DNA of 64,000 bases from Megasphaera sp. NM10 (GTDB lineage Bacteria > Bacillota > Negativicutes > Veillonellales > Megasphaeraceae), in contig NZ_APHY01000016.1 in the NCBI RefSeq assembly GCF_000417505.1, positions 1 to 64,000 of the forward strand, written 5' to 3'. This document shows, one piece after another, positions 19,830 to 27,601 of the stretch. Numbering within the stretch: position 1 is the first letter of the stretch; each line of letters opens with the position of its first letter. Below the pieces are notes generated by a model that was given only the letters and a program-made list of their open reading frames with translations, searched no databases and was not told where the DNA came from. Both the position numbers and the translations under genes were made by a program.

Positions 19830-20975
19830 ATGTCTTTGAAAAGAATCTTCTGTCTGGCTGCAGCCGCCTGCCTGACTGTGTCGGCCGCCGTCTTTGCCGA
19901 TACGCCGCAGCCACCTGAAATCAGCGCTCATGCCGCCTATGTCATGGATGCCGATACGGGTGACACGCTCTATGCGAAAAATGCCGACGACCGGACCTAT
20001 CCGGGCAGTACGACGAAAATCATGACCGGTATTCTCGGCGTCGAATTGGGCAAGGCCCAGGGCAAAATGGACCAGCCCCTCAACATCACCAATGACGTCT
20101 ACAACATCGAAAGCGATGCGTCTGTTCTGGGCATCGATCCTGGCGACCAGATTACCCTGCGCCATGCCCTGACCGGCATGATGACCGTATCCGGCTGTGA
20201 TGCGGCCGTTGCCGTAGCCGAAACGGTTACGCCGACCCAGGCCGATTTCGTCGCCAAGATGAATGAAAAAGCAGCCGCCCTGGGCTGCACGAATACCCAT
20301 TTCGCCAATCCCCATGGCCTGCCGGACAGCGATCACTATTCGACGGCCCGCGATATGGCGACGATTGCCGCTTATGGCATGAAAATGCCGGAATTCCGCG
20401 ACATGGTCAGCCACAGTGAATACGACATGCCCTATATCAACGGCGGGTCCAAGCACTGCACGACGACGAACTATTTCCTGACCAGCGGCTTCCCCGGTGC
20501 CAACGGCATCAAGACCGGCACGACCAACGCCGGCGGTCCCTGCCTGGTCGCTTCGGCTACCCAGGATGGCCGGACGGTCATCGCTTCCATCATGAACTCG
20601 GACGACCGCTTCGGCGATGCCCAGAAATTGATGGCCTATGGTTTTTCCGTCCTGAAACCGGTCGAACCGGCAGAAAACGTCTATATCCTGCGTCAGGCAC
20701 CGGCAGGCCAGACATTGTCGGATATCAGGGAAAAAAAGGCCCAGGCTGCTGAACTGGCATCGCAGCAGAAGCAGGAAGCCGCTACGGCTGCCGCTTCCAC
20801 GGCTGCGGCCAAAGCGCCTGTCAAAACAGCTACAACGGTAAAGACCGCAACGGAAACAGCTGCTAAAACGGCAGCCAAGACGACTGCGAAAACCGCTGCC
20901 AAAGCTGATACGGCGAAGACCAGTAAGCCGGCTGTTTCCAGCCAGCCTTACGTTCCCTTCTCGCCGGCTGCTTAA
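19830..20975 (+). CDS. D-alanyl-D-alanine carboxypeptidase (S11 family) with Ala/Lys/Thr-rich tail
   Basis: A 381-residue exported penicillin-binding protein. The signal peptide (MSLKRIFCLAAAACLTVSAA) is cut near VFA-DTPQ. The active-site triad of the family is present: STTK (SxxK), SGC (SxN variant) and KTGTT (KTG). It trims terminal D-Ala from peptidoglycan stem peptides in the periplasm. After the catalytic domain (to about 300) comes a low-complexity tail of Ala, Lys and Thr repeats instead of a clear amphipathic membrane anchor. The ATG at 19830 is preferred over the GTG at 19821. It follows rsmG by 17 bp. Confidence 0.9.
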   Translation: MSLKRIFCLAAAACLTVSAAVFADTPQPPEISAHAAYVMDADTGDTLYAKNADDRTYPGSTTKIMTGILGVELGKAQGKMDQPLNITNDVYNIESDASVLGIDPGDQITLRHALTGMMTVSGCDAAVAVAETVTPTQADFVAKMNEKAAALGCTNTHFANPHGLPDSDHYSTARDMATIAAYGMKMPEFRDMVSHSEYDMPYINGGSKHCTTTNYFLTSGFPGANGIKTGTTNAGGPCLVASATQDGRTVIASIMNSDDRFGDAQKLMAYGFSVLKPVEPAENVYILRQAPAGQTLSDIREKKAQAAELASQQKQEAATAAASTAAAKAPVKTATTVKTATETAAKTAAKTTAKTAAKADTAKTSKPAVSSQPYVPFSPAA

Positions 20976-20992
20976 AAGTTAAAAAAGGGATA

Positions 20993-21021
20993 TTGACAAT
21001 CACCGTCCATATTCGTATAAT
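20993..21021 (+). promoter_or_regulatory. Consensus promoter upstream of the ZTP riboswitch
   Basis: TTGACA at 20993-20998 and TATAAT at 21016-21021 with a 17-bp spacer. The predicted transcript starts about 21028, ten bases before the riboswitch. Confidence 0.88.
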
Positions 21022-21037
21022 AAGCACATCAGCAGAT

Positions 21038-21115
21038 TCGTACAGGACTGACGGAATCAAGTGGAGTAACCACATGAACTGTACGGAGATTTTCATGCCG
21101 ACCGTCTGGGCAAGA
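21038..21115 (+). ncRNA. ZTP (pfl) riboswitch aptamer
   Basis: CGTACAG (21039-21045) pairs with CTGTACG (21079-21085) to form P1. The internal side carries the conserved GACTGACGGAA, and GTGG/CCAC (21061-21064 and 21070-21073) form P2. The second domain ATGCCGACCGTCTGGGCA (21095-21112) is the invariant 3' half that makes the pseudoknot and ligand pocket. This matches the known Fusobacterium ZTP aptamer almost word for word from memory. ZTP/ZMP accumulates when 10-formyl-tetrahydrofolate is short. It regulates the MFS gene 78 bp downstream. Confidence 0.92.
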
Positions 21116-21157
21116 GTATGCTACATATTCTTGAGCCAGGCGGCCGGTATTTTTTTT
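21102..21157 (+). terminator. Riboswitch-controlled terminator
   Basis: CCGTCTGG-GC-AAGA (21102-21114) can pair with TCTT-GAG-CCAGGCGG (about 21128-21143), followed by eight T residues at 21150-21157. The 5' arm is the same CCGTCTGGGC that the aptamer needs for its pseudoknot. Ligand-bound RNA therefore should not terminate, and ligand-free RNA should. Confidence 0.85.
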
Positions 21158-21192
21158 CGCCAGTCTGGCTCCTCACAAGGAGTGTTGTCTAA

Positions 21193-22431
21193 ATGAAACG
21201 AAATCGCTGGCTCATCGCCCTGTCTGCCATGGGGCTCCACCTCTGTATCGGCAGTGTCTACGCCTGGAGCGTCCTCACCAAGCCCATCATGGAATCTATG
21301 GGCTTCACCCTCAAGGAAACGACGTGGACCTTTTCCCTGGCCATCCTCTTCCTCGGCCTGTCGGCCGGCTTTTTGGGCAGTTTCGTCCAGAAAATCGGTC
21401 CCCGCAAGTCCGGCCTCTTATCCATGACCTGCTTCGTCACGGCCATGTTCGGCACGGCAGCGGCTTTCTATGCCCACAGCCTGCCCATGCTCTACGCTTT
21501 TTACGGCGTCATCGGCGGCGTCGGCCTGGGGACGGGCTATATCACGCCCGTATCGACACTGGTCAAATGGTTCCCGGAAAATCGGGGCTTTGCTACGGGC
21601 CTGGCTATCATGGGCTTCGGTTTTGCCAGCCTCATCGCCGGTCCGGCCATTCAGCTGCTGGTCCAGCATTTTGGCTTAGTCGCTAACTTCATCATCCTCG
21701 GCTGCGTCTATATGGTCGTCATGACGGCTTCGTCGCTCTACCTGGCTCCGCCGGCAGCCGGAGACGTTCCGGCCAAGGCCGAAAAAGAATCTTCCGTCGA
21801 ATACGCCGACGCCCAGCCGCAGTTCACCGTCCGCCGGGCCATGAAGACCTGGCAGTTCTACGCCATCTGGTGGCTCTTCTTCACCAACATCACCTGCGGT
21901 ATCGCCCTGCTGTCCGTCGCTTCGCCCATGGCACAGGATGTCGTCGGCATGTCGCCTATGGCAGCGGCTTCCATGGTCGGCTTCATCGGCCTCATGAACG
22001 GCGCCGGCCGCATTGCCTGGGCGACCATATCCGACTACATCGGCCGCTCGGCTACGTATGTCCTCTTCTTTATCATTGAAATCCTGGCCTTCTGGCAGCT
22101 GGCTGGCGTTACGGGCGCCTTCAGTTTCCAGGTCCTGGTCCTGCTCATCATTTCCTGCTATGGCGGCGGCTTCTCGTGCATGCCGGCCTACCTCAGCGAC
22201 CTCTTCGGCACGAAATACCTCAGTGCCATCCACGGCCGCATCCTCACGGCCTGGGGCGCTGCCGGCGTTGCCGGCCCCCTGGTCCTGTCGCTCATCAAAG
22301 AAAATACCAATAGTTATGCCGTCACCTTGTACTTCTTCGTCGGCGCCTTCACCGTCGCCCTGGCCCTAATGCTCTTCCTCAAATACCGCACCCGCCACGG
22401 CATCGCCCGCGTCGCAGAAGCACGGGGATGA
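21193..22431 (+). CDS. OFA-family MFS transporter (oxalate/formate antiporter-like)
   Basis: A 412-residue, twelve-helix inner-membrane transporter. The start GLHLCIGSVYAWSVLTKPI is the hallmark of the oxalate:formate antiporter (OFA) family, and GLGTGYITPVSTLVKWFPE and the second-half SCYGGGFSCMPAYLSDLFG are family motifs. The substrate is probably a small carboxylate such as formate, oxalate or pyruvate. The control by a ZTP riboswitch points to one-carbon supply, with formate the most sensible guess. A CACAAGGAG ribosome site lies upstream. No oxalate-degrading genes are nearby. Confidence 0.85.
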   Translation: MKRNRWLIALSAMGLHLCIGSVYAWSVLTKPIMESMGFTLKETTWTFSLAILFLGLSAGFLGSFVQKIGPRKSGLLSMTCFVTAMFGTAAAFYAHSLPMLYAFYGVIGGVGLGTGYITPVSTLVKWFPENRGFATGLAIMGFGFASLIAGPAIQLLVQHFGLVANFIILGCVYMVVMTASSLYLAPPAAGDVPAKAEKESSVEYADAQPQFTVRRAMKTWQFYAIWWLFFTNITCGIALLSVASPMAQDVVGMSPMAAASMVGFIGLMNGAGRIAWATISDYIGRSATYVLFFIIEILAFWQLAGVTGAFSFQVLVLLIISCYGGGFSCMPAYLSDLFGTKYLSAIHGRILTAWGAAGVAGPLVLSLIKENTNSYAVTLYFFVGAFTVALALMLFLKYRTRHGIARVAEARG

Positions 22432-22476
22432 TCGTTCATCGTAGGCCTGATGATCGTTTATCGTAGGTCGTTCGTC

Positions 22477-22516
22477 GTAGGGGGCCGCACGCGGGCGCCC
22501 CACGGGTCGCCCCTAC
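22477..22516. repeat. Short GTAGGGG...CCCCTAC element
   Basis: GTAGGGGGCCGC at the left and GGTCGCCCCTAC at the right bound a 40-bp palindromic unit with GGGCGCCCC inside. It is a minimal member of the dispersed inverted-repeat family. Confidence 0.75.
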
Positions 22517-22518
22517 AA

Positions 22519-22555
22519 CGAAAAAAGCTGTCGCTATGCGGCAGCTTTTTTTTCG
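22519..22555 (+). terminator. Terminator of the MFS gene (GTCGC-stem family)
   Basis: AAAAAAGCTGTCGC and GCGGCAGCTTTTTTTT pair around TAT, with a long T run. It is 90 bp after the MFS stop, with a short repeat inserted in between. Confidence 0.88.
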
Positions 22556-22620
22556 ATGACGACGAACGATGAACGAATCGCAGCCAGGCGACAAATAATC
22601 CAAGGCCTGTGGCCTTGTGT

Positions 22621-22826
22621 GTAGGGGACGTCCTGTCAAGGCGTCCCGTTGTGAACAATGGAAGATATACTTAACTGATATATGTGGCATGGTTTTGCGA
22701 CCTGCGACCGACGGCCTGCGTTCTCTTGGACTCAGATGCCGCTGTGCGGCGACAGACTCAAACTGACAACGACGCTTCGGGAAGCCCTCCGCGCGTAGCG
22801 GGCCGCCTTTACAGGCCGGCCCCTAC
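22621..22826. repeat. GTAGGGG element, long copy 1 (206 bp)
   Basis: It is bounded by GTAGGGGACGTCC on the left and GGCCGGCCCCTAC on the right. Its right 140 bp (from GTGGCATGGTTTTGCGAC through GACAACGACGCTTCGGGAA) is nearly identical to 53676-53807. Its left part (GGCGTCCCGTTGTGAACAAT) recurs at 23013-23032. No open reading frame with coding character is seen, so it is a non-autonomous repeat. Confidence 0.8.
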
Positions 22827-22947
22827 GGAATCGCAGCCAGGCGATGTTATGGATTTACGACAAACGATGAACGCATTACCATAGGCGATGTTATGGCAGA
22901 ACCGTTATGGATTAACGGCAAATCATTCACGGCCTATGGCCTTGTGC

Positions 22948-23225
22948 GTAGGGGACGCTCTTTAACCTCTCAGACCGCCTTCGGCGGCCAGCTCCCCTAT
23001 AAAGGGAGCCTTGGGCGTCCCGTTGTGAACAATGGGAGATATACTCAACTGGTCTATGAGAAATGGTTTTGTGACCTGTGAACTGCGAATAATGATATCG
23101 ACGAACAGCATTTCACGGGATTCCCACAACGGGCCGCCCAGCCTCTGCTGTCCGTTCCAGCAACCGTCTTGCGCCTCCCATTGGTCGGCACCCGACGGGC
23201 TGGAAAGGCTTTGGACGGCCCCTAC
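22948..23225. repeat. GTAGGGG element, long copy 2, with nested insertion (278 bp)
   Basis: Left end GTAGGGGACG and right end GGACGGCCCCTAC are inverted repeats. After the left end an unrelated 50-bp palindromic unit interrupts the copy; the element then resumes with GGCGTCCCGTTGTGAACAAT as in copy 1. The right 85 bp (GTCGGCACCCGACGGGC and neighbours) recurs at about 60000-60083. Confidence 0.8.
22961..23010. repeat. Nested AACCTCTCAG...GGGAGCC element
   Basis: TTTAACCTCTCAG, a GCC/GGC hairpin (CCGCCTTCGGCGG), then AGCTCCCCTATAAAGGGAGC. The same layout is found at 40738-40787, with a different small hairpin in the middle. It sits inside the 22948-23225 element, which shows stepwise insertion. 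Confidence 0.78.
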
Positions 23226-23262
23226 AGCGACATCTGTGATGTCGCGGCGGCCTGCGGCCTGC

Positions 23263-23399
23263 GGGGCTGTCTCACGAAGGTTTCTGCCATCATGTGCCGT
23301 CCTTTTTTTATGGTTTGTAGCACGGAGTTTGTAGTTTGCAGAGAGGATTTTAAATTTAAAGCCATCTGCTAACCACTAACTGCTAGCCACTAACCACTT
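23263..23399. repeat. Composite repeat, reverse orientation, near-complete copy
   Basis: Read leftward, it contains the TTAG tract (23370-23399), the TTTAAATTTAAAGCC palindrome (23347-23365), the CAAACT tract (23312-23340) and the CATGATGGCAGAAACC segment (complement at 23277-23297). The order matches the copy at 53433-53568, and the adjacent terminator completes it. Confidence 0.75.
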
Positions 23400-23432
23400 A
23401 AAGAGGCTGTCGCACCTGCGACAGCCCCTTTG
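23400..23432. terminator. GTCGC-stem terminator between repeat and fru promoter
   Basis: AAGAGGCTGTCGCA pairs with TGCGACAGCCCCTT. No gene obviously ends here, so it may travel with the neighbouring composite repeat or insulate the fru operon. Confidence 0.7.
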
Positions 23433-23478
23433 CGTATGTGAATAAAATCACTTAATGAGTTGGACGCATAAATGAACG

Positions 23479-23544
23479 AAAATGATTGCTTTTTGATTAT
23501 AATGAATGAATTTGATTGAAAATGATTGAATATAACGGTATAAT
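23479..23544 (+). promoter_or_regulatory. fru operon promoter with repeated AATGATTG operator-like sites
   Basis: TTGAAA (23516-23521) and TATAAT (23539-23544) have a 17-bp spacer. AAAATGATTG occurs at 23479-23488 and again overlapping the -35 as TTTGATTGAAAATGATTGAA (23511-23530). Such direct repeats around the -35 are expected for the DeoR-type regulator encoded just downstream. Confidence 0.7.
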
Positions 23545-23578
23545 GAGGCCAAAGGAGGATAAAAAGGGAAGTGATACG

Positions 23579-24339
23579 ATGTTGACAGAAGAAAGACATG
23601 AAAAGATCATGCGTCTTGTCAATACGAGTGGTGCCGTTTCGGTTCAGGACTTAGTGAGTTTTCTGAACATTTCCGAATCGACGGTCCGTCGGGATTTACT
23701 CACGCTGGACCGGGAAGGCCGCCTGCGCCGTGTCCATGGCGGCGCCACGACGCTGCGCGATGATTCTTCATATGAAGCGGATATGGAAAATCTGCAGGAC
23801 AAGTATTCCATTCATATGAGCGATAAACGCCGCATCGCCCAGTATGCAGCCAGCCTGATCAAGAAGGATGACTTCGTCTATCTCGACGCCGGTTCGACGA
23901 CGGAACAGATGGCCGATTTCCTGGCCGAATCTGAAGCGACCTTCGTGACCAACAGCATCCCGCTGGCCCAGAAATTGGGGCGCAGCGGCAGCCGCGTCTA
24001 CATCCTGCCCGGACGGGTCAAAGGCGATACGGAAGCCATTGTCGGCAGTGATATGCGGGATATGATCGGCCGCTATCATTTCACCAAGGGCTTCTTCGGA
24101 GCCAATGGAATCGCTCCCCATTCCGGATGTACGACGCCGGATGATGAAGAAGCTGTCTGTAAGCGCGCTGCCGTAGGCCAGTGCCTAGACCGCTTCGTCC
24201 TGGCCGATTCCAGTAAATTCGGTTTATCTTCGCACATTACATTTGCAGACTTATCAATGGTTACGCTGATTACGGCCAAAGATGAAGAACACGTCGATTA
24301 CCGGCTTATCAGCAGATTACGGAGGTGCATATCCTGTGA
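23579..24339 (+). CDS. fruR: DeoR-family regulator of the fructose operon (C-terminus possibly frameshifted)
   Basis: An N-terminal DeoR winged helix (LTEERHEKIMRLVNTSGAVS, SESTVRRDLLTLDREGRLRR) is followed by a sugar-phosphate sensor domain with YLDAGSTTEQMA and GANGIAPHSGCTTPDDEEA. It should repress fruK-fruA and be induced by fructose-1-phosphate. The straight reading continues to 24406 with an unfamiliar basic tail that overlaps fruK by 71 bp. If one base is missing near 24303, the protein ends as AYQQITEVHIL at 24339, with its TGA overlapping the fruK GTG. I use that end, but the frame change is an inference. The start is the ATG at 23579. Confidence 0.75.
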
Positions 24340-25241
24340 TTTATACAGTTACGTTCAATCCATCGTTAGACTACGTCGTCCACATGAAGACCTTCACGGC
24401 CGGTGACATCAACCGGGCCGAACAGGAAATAATCTATCCTGGCGGCAAAGGCATCAACGTGTCCCTCGTCCTGGGAAACCTTCATATTCCTTCTAAGATG
24501 CTCGGTTTCGTCGCTGGTTTCACAGGCCGGGAAATTGAACGCCTGGCCAAAATCAACGGCGGCGATACGGATTTCATCATCCTCGACGAAGGCTGCTCGC
24601 GTATCAACCTCAAAGTCAGCGCCGATGATGAAACGGCTGTCAATGGCATGGGACCGCATATTCCCGAAGAAAAACGGCAAGCCCTGCTGGCTCAGATCGA
24701 TACCCTCAAAGCCGGTGACACCCTGGTACTGGCCGGCAGCATCCCCAGCGATATTCCCGATGATATTTACGAACAGATCCTCAAACGCCTCCAGGACCGC
24801 GATATCCGCGTCGTCGTCGATGCCACAGGCGACCTTTTGAAGAATGTCATCAAATATAGACCGTTCCTCATCAAACCGAATAACTTTGAATTAGGCGAAT
24901 TGTTCAGCGTCGACCTCCATACGGATGAAGAAATCATCGTCTGCGCCAAACAGCTCCAGGCCATGGGGGCCCGCAACGTCCTCGTATCTCTCGGCGGTGA
25001 CGGCGCCCTGCTCCTCGGCGAAGACGGCCAGGTCTACCGCCGCCAGTCCCCGAAAGGCACGCTGGTCAACTCCGTCGGTGCCGGCGACAGCATGGTCGCT
25101 GGGTTCCTGGCCGGTTTCGAAGCGTCCAAGGGCGACCTCCAGGAAGCCTTGAAAATGGGCATCAGCGCCGGCAGTGCATCGGCCTTCCATGAATGGCTGG
25201 CTACGGAAGACGATATCAAGGAAGTATACGCTACCTTATAA
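24336..25241 (+). CDS. fruK: 1-phosphofructokinase (PfkB family)
   Basis: A 301-residue sugar kinase that phosphorylates fructose-1-phosphate to fructose-1,6-bisphosphate. The start IYTVTFNPSLDYVVHM, the PGGKGINVSLVLGNL motif and the catalytic GAGDSMVAGFLAGF motif (Asp as base) are those of FruK/LacC. The start codon is GTG at 24336 with GGAGGTG 8 bp upstream. An upstream ATG in frame would overlap the regulator further and lacks a ribosome site. It lies between the regulator and the fructose PTS permease. Confidence 0.93.
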   Translation: MIYTVTFNPSLDYVVHMKTFTAGDINRAEQEIIYPGGKGINVSLVLGNLHIPSKMLGFVAGFTGREIERLAKINGGDTDFIILDEGCSRINLKVSADDETAVNGMGPHIPEEKRQALLAQIDTLKAGDTLVLAGSIPSDIPDDIYEQILKRLQDRDIRVVVDATGDLLKNVIKYRPFLIKPNNFELGELFSVDLHTDEEIIVCAKQLQAMGARNVLVSLGGDGALLLGEDGQVYRRQSPKGTLVNSVGAGDSMVAGFLAGFEASKGDLQEALKMGISAGSASAFHEWLATEDDIKEVYATL

Positions 25242-25290
25242 AGAAACACGCATTTTTGTGTAGAGAGTTGAGAAGAGAAGGAGAGAAATA

Positions 25291-27240
25291 ATGCGTATTG
25301 TAGATTTACTCAAGAAACAGAGCATCGACCTCAATGCGTCTGTAGCCGACAAGGCCGCTGCCATCGACCACCTGGTCGACCTCATGGCCGCCGGCGGCAA
25401 CCTGAACGACAAAGAGCTGTACAAGCAGCGCGTCCTCGCCCGTGAACAAGAAGGCAGTACGGGTATCGGCGAAGGCATCGCCATTCCCCATGCCAAGACG
25501 GAAGCCGTCAACGAACCGGGCCTGGCTTCGATGATTGTCCGCGACGGCGTCGACTACGAAAGCCTCGACGACGAACCGGCTCACTTGTTCTTCCTCATCG
25601 CCGCTCCGGCTGGCGGTGCCAACGTCCATCTGGAAGTCTTGAGCCGTCTGAGCCGTATGCTCATGGACGACGATTTCCGCGACAACCTGATGAAGGCCCA
25701 GACGCCGGAAGAATACCTGGCTATCATAGACAAGGCCGAAGCCGAACAGGTCGCAGCTGAAGAAGCAGAAGCTGCCGCTGAAGCCGCTGCCGAAGAAGCA
25801 CCGGCTGAAACGGAAACAGCCGCTCCGTCGGATCGTCCCTACGTCATCGGCGTCACAGCCTGCCCGACGGGCATTGCCCACACCTACATGGCAGCAGAAG
25901 CCCTGGAAAACAAAGCCGCTGCCATGGGCGTCGACATCAAAATCGAAACGAATGGTTCCGGCGGTGTCAAGAACCACCTGACCCAGGCCGATATCGACCG
26001 CGCTGTCGGCGTCATCGTCGCCTGCGATAAAGACGTGCCGGTCCAGCGTTTTGCCGGCAAACCGGTCATCTTCACGAAAGTCGCCAACGGCATCAAGATC
26101 CCGGAAGAACTCATCCAGACCGTCCTCGACGGCAAAGCACCCATTTATCAGGGCAATGAATCGTCGTCGGAAGCCGTCGATGTCGAAAGCGCTGAAAAAG
26201 AAAGCGTCGGCCATCAGATTTATAAGCACTTGATGAACGGCGTATCCCATATGCTTCCCTTCGTCATTGGCGGTGGGATCCTCATCGCCCTGGCTTTCCT
26301 CTGCGACATGGATAACGCCGGTACGGCCAACTTCGGCAGCGGCACGCCGCTGGCTGCCTTCCTGAAAAATGTCGGCGGCCTGTCCTTCAGCATGATGATG
26401 CCTATCCTGGCAGGCTATATCGCCATGAGTATCGGTGAAAGGCCGGCTCTCATGCCCGGTATCGTCGGCGGTTTCCTGGCAACGACAGGCGGTTCTGGTT
26501 TCTTCGGCGCCCTCTTTGCCGGCTTCATCGCAGGCTATCTCATCATTTTCCTGAAAAAAGCCCTGGCCCATCTGCCGGAAGCGCTGGACGGCACGAAGTC
26601 CATCCTCTTCTATCCGGTCCTCGGCCTGGTCCTCATCGGCGTCATCATGACTTATATCATCAATCCGCCGACGTCTGTTTTCAATACGTGGCTCTTCGAC
26701 GTCCTCAACAGCATGACCACATCGAGCCGTATCGTCCTCGGCTTCATCCTCGGCGGCATGATGTCCATCGACTTCGGCGGCCCGATCAACAAAGCCGCTT
26801 ACGTCTTCGGTACGGCCTCGCTCATGAGTGCCAGCGGTCAGGCTGTCAGCTCGGGCATCATGGCTTCGGTCATGGTCGGCGGCATGGTTCCGCCTCTGGC
26901 TATCGCCCTGGCTATGCTCATCTTTAAAGGTAAATTCACACCGAAAGAACGACAGTCGACGATTACCAACTTCATCATGGGCCTGTCCTTCATCACCGAA
27001 GGGGCCATTCCTTTCGCCGCATCGGATCCGGTCCACGTTATCCCGCCCTGCGCTATCGGCGCCGCTGTCGCCGGTGCCTTGTCGATGCTCTTCAACTGCG
27101 CCCTTCCGGCTCCTCACGGTGGTATCTTCGTCTTCGGTGTCATCACCAACTGGCCTATGTACATCGTCGCCTTAGTGGCCGGTGTCATCGTCGCAGCTAT
27201 CCTGCTCGGTATTTTCCGCAAAAAACGTCCGCAAGACTGA
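25291..27240 (+). CDS. fruA: Fructose-specific PTS transporter, fused IIA-IIB-IIC
   Basis: A 649-residue permease that imports fructose as fructose-1-phosphate. The IIA domain (1-150) carries the phospho-His in IAIPHAKTEA (His67). An Ala/Glu-rich linker (150-180) leads to IIB with the phospho-Cys in GVTACPTGIAHTYMAAEAL (Cys191). The IIC membrane domain (about 310-645) has HMLPFVIGGGILIALAF and FITEGAIPFAASDP. The AGAAGGAGAG ribosome site is 7 bp before the ATG. It works with HPr and enzyme I encoded next. Confidence 0.95.
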   Translation: MRIVDLLKKQSIDLNASVADKAAAIDHLVDLMAAGGNLNDKELYKQRVLAREQEGSTGIGEGIAIPHAKTEAVNEPGLASMIVRDGVDYESLDDEPAHLFFLIAAPAGGANVHLEVLSRLSRMLMDDDFRDNLMKAQTPEEYLAIIDKAEAEQVAAEEAEAAAEAAAEEAPAETETAAPSDRPYVIGVTACPTGIAHTYMAAEALENKAAAMGVDIKIETNGSGGVKNHLTQADIDRAVGVIVACDKDVPVQRFAGKPVIFTKVANGIKIPEELIQTVLDGKAPIYQGNESSSEAVDVESAEKESVGHQIYKHLMNGVSHMLPFVIGGGILIALAFLCDMDNAGTANFGSGTPLAAFLKNVGGLSFSMMMPILAGYIAMSIGERPALMPGIVGGFLATTGGSGFFGALFAGFIAGYLIIFLKKALAHLPEALDGTKSILFYPVLGLVLIGVIMTYIINPPTSVFNTWLFDVLNSMTTSSRIVLGFILGGMMSIDFGGPINKAAYVFGTASLMSASGQAVSSGIMASVMVGGMVPPLAIALAMLIFKGKFTPKERQSTITNFIMGLSFITEGAIPFAASDPVHVIPPCAIGAAVAGALSMLFNCALPAPHGGIFVFGVITNWPMYIVALVAGVIVAAILLGIFRKKRPQD

Positions 27241-27322
27241 TTGCGTTATCGCTATAAATCGTATACACTATATTATGTAGCTTTATCTCATCTTCTATAT
27301 TTCCTAAAAGGAGGAATTTGTC

Positions 27323-27580
27323 ATGAAAGAATTTGAATTTGTTGTCACTGATCCCCAGGGTATCCACGCTCGTCCGGCAGGCCTTTTGGTCAAAGAAGCA
27401 AAGAAATTTGAATCCAATATCAGCGTATTCAAAGGCGCCCGCAAAGGCAATTTGAAGAAAATCTTCACCGTCATGGCTCTCGGCGTAAAACAGGGCGAAA
27501 CGATTAAAGTACAAGTAGAAGGCGCAGACGAAGAACAGGCAGCTAGTACTGTAGAAGCCTTCTTGAAAGAAAACTTCTAA
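27323..27580 (+). CDS. ptsH: Phosphocarrier HPr, lacking the regulatory Ser46
   Basis: An 85-residue HPr with the phospho-acceptor His15 in QGIHARPAGLLV. It passes phosphate from enzyme I to the fructose IIA domain. Where Gram-positive HPr has NLKSIMGVMSLG, this protein reads NLKKIFTVMALG, so the regulatory Ser46 is replaced by Lys. HPr-kinase-dependent CcpA signalling through this protein is therefore not expected. The gene has AAAGGAGGA upstream and follows fruA by 82 bp. Confidence 0.94.
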   Translation: MKEFEFVVTDPQGIHARPAGLLVKEAKKFESNISVFKGARKGNLKKIFTVMALGVKQGETIKVQVEGADEEQAASTVEAFLKENF

Positions 27581-27601
27581 TTTCTTTGAGGGGGAAAGTA
27601 C

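Larger units (their letters stand above)
22432..23578. other. 1.1-kb repeat-filled gap between the MFS gene and the fru operon
   Basis: No convincing protein or RNA gene is seen here. The gap is a patchwork of three GTAGGGG elements, a nested AACCTCTCAG element and a composite TTAG/CAAACTA element. Two terminators and the fru promoter complete it. The pieces are listed separately. Confidence 0.75.

Noticed and set aside
22432-23578. An insertion sequence with transposase in the 1.1-kb gap
   Set aside because: None of the frames encodes a DDE, HUH or serine recombinase motif; the repeats are non-coding.
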